Source of the DNA: Aureimonas sp. Leaf427
GTDB lineage: Bacteria; Pseudomonadota; Alphaproteobacteria; Rhizobiales; Rhizobiaceae
Length of the DNA: 64,000 bases
Reading direction: 5' to 3'
NCBI RefSeq assembly: GCF_001425485.1
Contig: NZ_LMQW01000002.1
Location: forward strand, 210,155-274,154
The position numbers were made by a program, and so were the translations under genes. Numbering within the stretch: the stretch's first letter is position 1; every line of letters begins with the position of its first letter. Shown here one piece after another: positions 58,201 to 64,000 of this stretch. A model generated the notes under the pieces. The model saw nothing but the letters and a program-made list of their open reading frames with translations. It did not search any database and was not told where the DNA came from.

Positions 58201-58698
58201 CTATTCTAGACTGTCGAGACCTTGCGCTGACGAGCCTGAAGGCGGCCGGTTCGGTGGAACGCGGGGGGCCGAGCCGTCGCGCTTCGGCGGCCGGCCGAGC
58301 CTCTGCCGAGCCGCCGCCGCCCGCAATCCGGCCCGCGCGCGGCCCGATGGAATTGCGGGACCCGCTGATCATCAAGGCGCAGGTCGATCGCGACGAGGGG
58401 GGATGGATGGTGGTCGCCGGGACGGATCGCGCCGGGGAACGTCGGGCGCCCGATGGTCGGCCCGAGGGAGCGACATCTCGCGCAGCCGGCCGGCTTCGCA
58501 TCTTGCGCTTCGCGTCGACCGGTCGCGGGCCATGCCGTCCGGCAAGGTGGACCCGGCCCACACGACGCACGGCTTCGCCCGCCTCGCGACGGCGCCCGCC
58601 ATCGGGACGAAGCGGGTCGGCATCGGGCGGGGGGTCGTCGTTTTAGACGCAGGAAGGCGGGAAACGAGGCGCGGCCGGCCGAAGCCGGCGGGGCGCGA

Positions 58699-59127
58699 TC
58701 AGGCGTCCGCGTGCAGCTCTTCCGCCGCGAGGTCGGCGGGCGTGCGGGCCTCGCCGGTGGAGACGGCGTCGATCAGGAGAATAATCTGCTTCTTGATCTC
58801 GGCATTGTCGATCCGGGCGATCTTCTCGAGAACGCGCAGGTCGAGCTTGCTGAAGAGTTCGCCCGTATCGGGAATGGTGAAGGACTTGGAATCGCTCTCG
58901 GCCGTGGTCTCGGCGAAGAAGGCCAGAATATCCACGTCGAGCGTCTTGGCGATGTCATGCATCATGCTGGCGCTGATGCGGTTCGTGCCCTTCTCGTACT
59001 TCTGGATCTGCTGGAAGGTGATGCCCACGGCATTGGCGACCGAGGTCTGCGAGAGGCCTCGCAGCATGCGCAAGCGACGCACGTTCTGTCCGACGCGCAA
59101 ATCGACGGGGTGAATGTCATCGCTCAT
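58699..59127 (-). CDS. XRE-family transcriptional regulator
   Basis: 142 residues from ATG 59127, with AGGA 6 bases upstream. Helix-turn-helix at about 15-70: VGQNVRRLRMLRGLSQTSVA, then VGITFQQIQKYEKGTNRISA. This is the alphaproteobacterial type found in small regulators such as PraR/SinR-like proteins. The C-terminal region (FSKLDLRVLEKIARIDNAEI) is helical and probably dimerises. Stand-alone gene; possible targets include its own long upstream neighbour region and the chemotaxis operon, but nothing in the sequence proves this. Confidence 0.9.
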   Translation of the reverse strand: MSDDIHPVDLRVGQNVRRLRMLRGLSQTSVANAVGITFQQIQKYEKGTNRISASMMHDIAKTLDVDILAFFAETTAESDSKSFTIPDTGELFSKLDLRVLEKIARIDNAEIKKQIILLIDAVSTGEARTPADLAAEELHADA

Positions 59128-59192
59128 GTTCAGTCCTGTGGGCAACTCATCAGCATATCGGCTGAAAGATAAGCTTACACTCCTTTCCCCAA

Positions 59193-59456
59193 CTATTGAA
59201 GGCGGCTGCTTGTGAAATGCTGGTGCACGTCTACGTCCGCGGACAGATCGGTGCGGATCATGCCATCCTTGCTGGACTGGGCGGTGCCGGAATGGGCGGT
59301 GCCGGAATGAGGGGCGTCGAAGGGGGCGGCGCTGCGGGCCATGTCCATTCTGGCAATGGCTTGGCGAAGCAGGTCGGCGACCGATGGCAGGCTCAGGTCC
59401 TCCGCTTCGCGCTGCGCGTAGATCAGCATGGAGCAGAGGGCATCTCGATCGGACAT
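59193..59456 (-). CDS. Small hypothetical protein, 87 residues
   Basis: Starts at ATG 59456 with GGAG about 8 bases upstream. The first half is a helical stretch (LIYAQREAEDLSLPSVADLL, RQAIARMDMAR); the second half is Ser/Thr/His-rich and of low complexity, with a short HSGTA repeat. I do not recognise a family. The N-terminal half looks like a small conserved alphaproteobacterial helical protein, and codon use there is good; the C-terminal part is less convincing. Confidence 0.45.
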   Translation of the reverse strand: MSDRDALCSMLIYAQREAEDLSLPSVADLLRQAIARMDMARSAAPFDAPHSGTAHSGTAQSSKDGMIRTDLSADVDVHQHFTSSRLQ

Positions 59457-59609
59457 GAAGGGCGGCTCCGGAATCGGGAAAAAGTCCCGCCTACGGAAAG
59501 CGCAGCTTGCGTGACTCCAGCGTGACAGAGAGGCGACGCCGCTCGCCGGCCGATCGTCGCATCCTGTCCCCTCCCCCGCTGCCCCTGCCCCTGCCCCGGG
59601 CGGTCACTG

Positions 59610-60140
59610 TCACTTCGGCAAGGCGAGCCGCTCGATGGCGAGGAGAACCTCGCTCCGGCTGCGGCCGAACATCTCGGACCAGCGCGCGAGCGCGCCGCGA
59701 CGGCAGAGGGCGGCGGCGGCCAGCGGCGCGATCGGCGGTGCGAGGCCGAAGCCGGCGACGAGGGCGGGCGCGAGGGCCGCGGCCGCCGCCACAGGGCAGG
59801 CGAGCCGCGCGGCGCCGAGCAGCCGCTCGCGGTCGAGATCGTCGTCCGCCTCGCGGCCGGCGATGAGATCCTCGATCTGCCGCTCCAGCCGGTGGACCAG
59901 CCGCTTCCCCAGCCGCTCCAGCCCCGGACGGGCCGATCGTCCGCCGACGGGCGGCGCCGGCAGGACCGGCCAGGGAAAGGCCCGGCCGGGATCGAGCCTC
60001 AGCGTTTCCGCGCGAAGGCCGATCTCCATGAACAGCGCGCTCTGCGACCAGAGCCCGACCAGCTCGCCGATCGCCACCCGCGCGGCGCCGTCCTCGCTCT
60101 CGCCGTCGGTCGTCTCCGGCGGCCGGATGGGCGCGGTCAT
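59610..60140 (-). CDS. Hypothetical protein next to the YcaO-TfuA genes
   Basis: 176 residues from ATG 60140 (no strong ribosome-binding site). N-terminal half is acidic and soluble (TTDGESEDGAARVAIGELVG, GLWSQSALFMEIGL), the middle is a basic helix (LGKRLVHRLERQIEDLIAGR), and the C-terminal half has a hydrophobic stretch of about 36 residues (PVAAAAALAPALVAGFG, then PIAPLAAAA) that could form a membrane hairpin. No recognised domain. It follows tfuA after 203 bases in the same direction and may be part of the putative peptide cluster, for instance in export or immunity; that is only a suggestion. Confidence 0.5.
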   Translation of the reverse strand: MTAPIRPPETTDGESEDGAARVAIGELVGLWSQSALFMEIGLRAETLRLDPGRAFPWPVLPAPPVGGRSARPGLERLGKRLVHRLERQIEDLIAGREADDDLDRERLLGAARLACPVAAAAALAPALVAGFGLAPPIAPLAAAALCRRGALARWSEMFGRSRSEVLLAIERLALPK

Positions 60141-60343
60141 CGGTCAGCCGTCCGCTCGGGTCGCGGTGCGGCTCGGCCGGGCTCGGGGCGCGTCATGCAG
60201 ACCTCCGTCGTTCGCCTGATTCCCCGACGGTCCGGTCGCAGAGCGGCACGGGGCTCCGGCGGCCGGGCCGCCTTCCCTGCCCTTCCCCGCCCTGGCCGGC
60301 TCGACAAAGGTTCGCGTCTCATCCGTCTTTGCGCCTCTCCGCG

Positions 60344-61099
60344 TCACAGAAACGTGACGATCCCGCCCGGCAAGGTCGCCAAGGCGTCGCGCGACGCGTC
60401 CATCGTCCGCTGCCAGGCTTGCGTCGGCGAAACGGCGAAAGCGGGGCGTGGGTCGGCGCGTTCGTCCGGCATCGCGGCCATCGCGGCGACGAGACGAAGC
60501 GCGTCCTGCCGCTTCACGCTGGTCCGCCGGTCCTTCAGCCGGCGAAGCGCCTCCTGCGCCCGGGCTCCGCCGATGCCGGCGCCGCGAAGGACGGCGCTCC
60601 AGGTCCGGTCCTTGAAGAAGAGCCGCTCGGCCGAAGCGATCAGGCGCGCGGCCTCTCCGGCGTCGACGAGGCCTGCCGCCTCGAGCGCGGCGATCGCCGG
60701 CGCGCAGTCGACGAGCGCCTCGGTCACGGGCTGGAAGCCGAGTTCGGCGGGCGCGTGAAGCTGGGCGACCGCCGCGTCGTCGTCGAGCGTGCCCTCGATG
60801 TAGCGCCGCGCGACCTCGCCGATCGGCACCATGCCGAAGCCGTGGCACTCGGCCGCCCGCAGCGCGCCGAGCGAGGCCGCGCCGAGAACGTGGACCCCTT
60901 GCGAGAGCGCGAAGAGAATCTCCTTGTGCCAGACGGCGGCGATGCTCTCGTAGAGCCCGTCCACCAGCCCGATCACGGTCGCGCCCTCCAGCACCGCCGA
61001 CTGCAGATCGCCCTGCGCCGCCGGCGCACGGCGCCGGATGCCGCGCTCGTCGGCGGGCGAGGCGCCGTGAAGGCTGGGCCCCGCGAAGAGGATCTTCAC
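60344..61099 (-). CDS. TfuA-like protein
   Basis: 251 residues from GTG 61099, overlapping the YcaO gene by four bases (GTGA); GTG 61102 is an alternative. The conserved core is clear: ILFAGPSLHG at the start, then VIGLVDGLYESIAAVWHKEI and VLGAASLGALRAAECHGFG, the signature of TfuA. The rest has several helices (LGFQPVTEALVDCAPAIAAL, RTWSAVLRGAGIG). TfuA is the partner of YcaO in backbone thioamide formation (trifolitoxin-associated, methanogen McrA thioglycine and thioamidated peptides). It is thought to supply or recognise sulfur or substrate; the exact role is debated. Confidence 0.9.
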   Translation of the reverse strand: MKILFAGPSLHGASPADERGIRRRAPAAQGDLQSAVLEGATVIGLVDGLYESIAAVWHKEILFALSQGVHVLGAASLGALRAAECHGFGMVPIGEVARRYIEGTLDDDAAVAQLHAPAELGFQPVTEALVDCAPAIAALEAAGLVDAGEAARLIASAERLFFKDRTWSAVLRGAGIGGARAQEALRRLKDRRTSVKRQDALRLVAAMAAMPDERADPRPAFAVSPTQAWQRTMDASRDALATLPGGIVTFL

Positions 61100-62298
61100 C
61101 ACAGGCGCATCATCGCGGAAGCGATCCTCGGGCCGGGGCGCCAGTTGCGGTTGGCCGGGCGGTCCTCCAGCTGCGGCGCGAAGAGCTTGACGACGGCGAT
61201 GCCTTGTCTTGCACCGCCGAGGACGGCGAGCGGCAGGTCGGTGATGCCGGCGCGCGCGAGCTTTTCCGTGACGGCATCGAGCAGCGAGCGCGGGGAGACG
61301 GCGCCCTCCGGCCGGACCGAAGCCGGCACCGGCGCCCGCGCGGGGCCGGCCTCCTCCAGATAGAAGCGGAGGCCCGGGCGCAGCGGCTCGTCGTATTCGG
61401 CGGGGTCGATATCGTCCCGCGCGCCCGCGATATTGGTGATGCGCGTCTGCGCGGCCTCCGTGATCGCGCGGATCGCCGCCACGGCCGCGAACGGGTGGCA
61501 GCCGACGCCAGCGGCGAGATCGAGCTGGAGCCGGACGGGACCGCGCGCCTCCCGGATGGTCGCCTGGACGACGGGAATGCCGAGGCCGGTCGTCAGGTCG
61601 AAGAGATCGAGCTTGAAGCCGGCCTCGCGGATGCGGCGGGTAAGATCGTCGATGGCCGGGCTCTCGAAGGCGGCGGGATCGATGCGCGCGGCGCCGATGC
61701 TGCGCCCGGCGCGAAAGGTCAGAAGCGTCAGCGCGTCGCGCTCGACGAGTTCGCAAAGGGCATGGAGCACCGCCTCGTCCTCGTTGTTGCCGGAGGCGAG
61801 GCCGTTGGACGACCGCGACAGGCCGCCATAGACCTCCTGCGTCAGATCGAGCCGCGCGGCCTCCAGCGGGATGAACACCGTCTCGCCGCCGATCAGCTGC
61901 CGGCCCGCCAGCCAGCCGATGGGCTCGTCCGCCGGGATCGCGGCGCCCTCCGCCAGCAGCCGTGCCGGATCGAAGACGCGGTGGCCGGCGGCCAGGAGAT
62001 CGGCCTTCGCGGTGATGACGACGTCCGCGTCCGGCGCTTCCGCGATGGCGAACTCGGCCGCCTCCATCAGCGCGGAGGCGCGCGCGGCATGGTCGTCGGT
62101 GCCCTTGCCCTGGTTGACGGCGAGCGAGAGCGAGTTCGGCCGCATGGCCGCCCAGACCGGAATGCCGATCCGGTCGAGCCCGGTCTGGCAGGCCAGCCGC
62201 GATATGCCGAGATCGGCCAGATGGGGCCGGAGCCCGCGAACCGTCTCGGACGCTTCGCGGATCCGGCCCCCCAGAGGCAGGGTGCCCGCCAGGGTCAC
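61096..62298 (-). CDS. YcaO-family protein (probable peptide thioamide synthetase)
   Basis: 400 residues from GTG 62298. ATP-binding motifs of YcaO: Ser75-xxx-Glu79-xx-Glu82 (ASALMEAAEFA), and Glu175-xxx-His179-xxx-Glu183-xx-Glu186-Arg187-Asp188 in NEDEAVLHALCELVERDA. The C-terminus (PGPRIASAMMRLW) lacks the PxPxP motif of azoline-forming YcaO proteins, as expected for a TfuA partner. YcaO enzymes activate a backbone amide with ATP; with TfuA, sulfur is inserted to make a thioamide. Nearest candidates for the substrate are the small protein just upstream (62419-62691) or an unlinked protein. Overlap with tfuA argues for one complex. Confidence 0.92.
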   Translation of the reverse strand: MTLAGTLPLGGRIREASETVRGLRPHLADLGISRLACQTGLDRIGIPVWAAMRPNSLSLAVNQGKGTDDHAARASALMEAAEFAIAEAPDADVVITAKADLLAAGHRVFDPARLLAEGAAIPADEPIGWLAGRQLIGGETVFIPLEAARLDLTQEVYGGLSRSSNGLASGNNEDEAVLHALCELVERDALTLLTFRAGRSIGAARIDPAAFESPAIDDLTRRIREAGFKLDLFDLTTGLGIPVVQATIREARGPVRLQLDLAAGVGCHPFAAVAAIRAITEAAQTRITNIAGARDDIDPAEYDEPLRPGLRFYLEEAGPARAPVPASVRPEGAVSPRSLLDAVTEKLARAGITDLPLAVLGGARQGIAVVKLFAPQLEDRPANRNWRPGPRIASAMMRLW

Positions 62299-62418
62299 GA
62301 AACGGCCCCGCCGCGCGCATCGAAGCCGCCGGGCGAAACGCCCCGCCGGCGCGAGCCGCTGCCCTGAACCCGGGCGAATGCCGGAGCAATCCTTCGCGAC
62401 ATGGCGAGCCCCTTCCGA

Positions 62419-62691
62419 TCAGTTGCCGGTCAGCTGCCGGGCCGTCGGCATCGGGGTGGCCAGCATGCGGCTGGTCAGCATGCGTGCGGTCGCGTCCTCG
62501 CTGGTCGAGGCCGCGATGGCGACGTCGACGTTCTTTTCGATGGAGAAGCCGTTCTCGCGAGCGGCCTCGATCGTCTGCGTGTCGAAGCCGCCGGCCTCGC
62601 CGCGTGCCAGCGGCTGGACGGTCCTGGCGCCTGTGTCGACGAGCCAGAGGTCTGAATTGCCGGTCTCGCCGACGATGAAGATCGTTGCCAT
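62419..62691 (-). CDS. Candidate RiPP precursor (repeat-tailed small protein)
   Basis: 90 residues from ATG 62691, with GAAGGAA about 9 bases upstream. The N-terminal 65 residues are leader-like and acidic (MATIFIVGETGNSDLWLVDT, GFDTQTIEAARENGFSIEKN, VDVAIAASTSED). The last 21 residues are four imperfect pentapeptides, RMLTS-RMLAT-PMPTA-RQLTG, then Asn. It lies directly before the YcaO gene (120 bases) on the same strand and has no other recognised domain. A leader plus repeated core beside YcaO-TfuA is the layout expected for a multi-core thioamidated peptide. It may instead be an unrelated small regulator; no chemistry can be proven from sequence. Confidence 0.6.
   Translation of the reverse strand: MATIFIVGETGNSDLWLVDTGARTVQPLARGEAGGFDTQTIEAARENGFSIEKNVDVAIAASTSEDATARMLTSRMLATPMPTARQLTGN
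62425..62484 (-). repeat. Four imperfect 15-bp repeats at the end of the putative precursor gene
   Basis: Read leftward the units are CGCATGCTGACCAGC, CGCATGCTGGCCACC, CCGATGCCGACGGCC and CGGCAGCTGACCGGC, one per five codons, directly before the final Asn codon and the stop. The first two differ at three positions; the last two are more diverged. Confidence 0.85.
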
Positions 62692-62833
62692 GCCCGTTGT
62701 TCCTTCTACGGAGGGGGGGTCATACCGGGCGCCCGCGACGGAGCCTCCCGATATTCGTGCGCGCGACCGTCCGGCGCCCTCGGGTCGTGCCGCGGACGTT
62801 CGCGATGTCTCGAAGGGCTGGAAGTGGAGGGTT

Positions 62834-64000
62834 CTAGTGGAACCCGGCCTTCCGCAAGGCCCCGGCATAGTGGGCGACATGGTCCTTGGAGCGCAGCGGG
62901 ATCGTCTCGATCCAGTCGTCGATCCTGAACAGGGGCTGGTCCTCCAGCGCCTTGGCCACGAATTGGGCGGCTTCGGTGGGGCGCCCGGCCATGACGAGGC
63001 AGGCGGCCGTCAGCCGGTTGACCGGATCGCGCCGCTTCATGCGCCCGAGCTGGGCGAGCGCGCCGTCATAGTCTTCGAGCATGAAGAGCGTGCCCCCGGC
63101 CTTCCAGAGATAGTCGTCGGGCGGCAGCGGGTTCAGCTCGATCGCCTTGAGGATGCGCTGCAAGGCGGGCTTCAGATCGGAGGAATGGGTCAGCGCGTCC
63201 GCATGTTCTGCCAGGATGTCGGCATGATGGGGCGCCAGACGCTCGGCCCGGCCGAGGCCCTCGACCGCCTCGTCGAGCCCGCCGAGATAGAGCGACGCAG
63301 TCGCCACCTCGCACAGAGCCTCGCCGCTGAACGGATCGATCTCGACCGCGCGTTGGGCGATCTTCTGCGCCTGCCGCAGGAGATCGGGTTCGGTGCGCGC
63401 CAGGAGAAACCATTCCACGATCAGCGTGCGCGAGAGCCCGTTCAGCGCGGGCACGAAGGTCGGCGAAAGGGCCGCGCTCTCGGCGAAGACGCGCCGCGCC
63501 CGGCGCGTGCTGGGCAGGTCGAGAACCCGCATGTGCTCGCGCGCGCGCAGGTAGAGAGCATAGGCGCCGGGATCGCACAGCATCTCGAAGCGCCGAAGCT
63601 CCGCCTGTTCGACCCCGTCGGCCAGCGCCAGCGTGATCGACTGCGAGAGTTCGCGATGGTGCTCGGCCGGCGCGCCGGCCAGAAGATCGTAGTCCTGCGC
63701 CCAGAGCGTCAGCCGGTCGCCGGATCGCACGAGCTTGGCCACGAGCCGCGTGCGCCCGGCGAAGGCGCGCACGCTGGTCTCGCCGAAATAGTCGATCCCA
63801 TAGGCATCGCGCGCCACGCCGGCATCGGAAAGCTGCCAGGCCGTGTGCGGCGCGATCACCGCCAGCGAGCGCAGGCGGCAGAGCCCGAGGCTCACATCCT
63901 CGATCAGCGCCTCCGCCAGATGCTGCGCCTCCGGCGGCGCGCCGCCGGCGGGCGGCATGAGAAGGCAGACCTTCGGCACGGCGGCCGCCGCGATCGTCGA
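62834..64000 (-). CDS. TPR-containing signalling/regulatory protein (cut by window end)
   Basis: The frame stays open to base 64000 (a GTG at 63979 is an in-frame possibility), so the N-terminus, perhaps a winged-helix or cyclase domain, lies outside. The visible 388 residues begin with a region resembling the central domain of TPR-type adenylate cyclases and SARP/CadC-like regulators: VCLLMPPAGG, EAQHLAEALIEDVSLGLCRL and FGETSVRAFAGRTRLVAKLV. TPR helices follow (QKIAQRAVEIDPFSGEALCE, LGRAERLAPHHADILAEHAD, ILKAIELNPLPPDDYLWKAG). It ends 142 bases before the candidate precursor gene, in the same direction, so it may control or belong to that cluster. Confidence 0.8.
   Translation of the reverse strand, partial: STIAAAAVPKVCLLMPPAGGAPPEAQHLAEALIEDVSLGLCRLRSLAVIAPHTAWQLSDAGVARDAYGIDYFGETSVRAFAGRTRLVAKLVRSGDRLTLWAQDYDLLAGAPAEHHRELSQSITLALADGVEQAELRRFEMLCDPGAYALYLRAREHMRVLDLPSTRRARRVFAESAALSPTFVPALNGLSRTLIVEWFLLARTEPDLLRQAQKIAQRAVEIDPFSGEALCEVATASLYLGGLDEAVEGLGRAERLAPHHADILAEHADALTHSSDLKPALQRILKAIELNPLPPDDYLWKAGGTLFMLEDYDGALAQLGRMKRRDPVNRLTAACLVMAGRPTEAAQFVAKALEDQPLFRIDDWIETIPLRSKDHVAHYAGALRKAGFH

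Larger units (their letters stand above)
57592..58698. other. Long intergenic region without a recognised gene
   Basis: 1,107 bases between the chemotaxis operon and the XRE regulator gene. The stretch 57960-58220 is relatively AT-rich and holds a CtrA-type box and an imperfect palindrome, so this is most likely the operon promoter region with a long leader. From 58347 a rightward frame starts MELRDPLIIKAQVDRDEGGW and continues about 30 residues with good codon use, then turns Arg/Pro-rich: it may be a small gene broken by frameshift, but I could not support a product. Confidence 0.5.

Noticed and set aside
60137-60322. Open frame of 61 codons between the hypothetical gene and tfuA
   Set aside because: Arg/Pro-rich composition, no ribosome-binding site; overlaps the next gene only by chance spacing.

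Overview
The window is GC-rich (codon third positions almost all G or C) and densely packed. Its gene families point to an alphaproteobacterium, most likely of the order Hyphomicrobiales (Rhizobiales): a perfect CtrA-type box (TTAA-N7-TTAA), a D-apiose/D-apionate pathway with a RuBisCO-like protein, an alphaproteobacterial-type chemotaxis operon with a ParA partner, a BLUF photoreceptor and a formaldehyde-activating-enzyme homologue. Genus cannot be fixed from sequence alone. No rRNA, tRNA, CRISPR array, transposase or phage gene was seen.

Layout. 1-3 kb: tail of a sugar-type ABC ATPase, a ribosome modulation factor, a short BLUF photoreceptor, a host-attachment-family protein and a small secreted protein. 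3.2-12.7 kb: a leftward peptide/opine-type ABC transporter system (fused double ATPase, MarR regulator, SDR dehydrogenase, two FAD amine/amino-acid oxidases, Tat-type binding protein, two permeases). 13 kb: an orphan Fae homologue lacking the catalytic histidine. 13.5-22.3 kb: a large hybrid sensor kinase, two small proteins, and two facing chemoreceptor genes whose signalling halves form a long, nearly identical inverted repeat; each carries its own tandem duplication in the HAMP region. 22.5-26.2 kb: GntR regulator plus a polar amino-acid ABC transporter.

26.2-41 kb: a D-apiose/D-apionate catabolic island. A divergent operator serves the GntR regulator and the leftward RuBisCO-like protein and 3-oxo-isoapionate kinase genes; a related site lies upstream of the ribose-type ABC importer, whose operon continues into ApnO, an MFS carrier, ApsD and ApnL. 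The island contains a 273-bp tandem palindromic repeat array and an ATPase with an N-terminal extension coded by four 24-bp palindromic repeats.

41-47 kb: a stressosome-type module (RsbR, RsbS, two RsbT-like kinases, an RsbX-like phosphatase, and a histidine kinase with an RsbU-like N-terminus), headed by response regulators and a chemoreceptor-like protein. 47.3-57.6 kb: a chemotaxis operon (cytosolic double-tip MCP, triple-CheW protein, CheB, HEAT protein, CheR, CheY, CheA, STAS, ParA), with a CtrA box far upstream. 58.7-64 kb: XRE regulator, small genes, and a YcaO-TfuA pair preceded by a small protein ending in four pentapeptide repeats, which is a candidate thioamidated-peptide (RiPP) system and the best candidate here for something undescribed.
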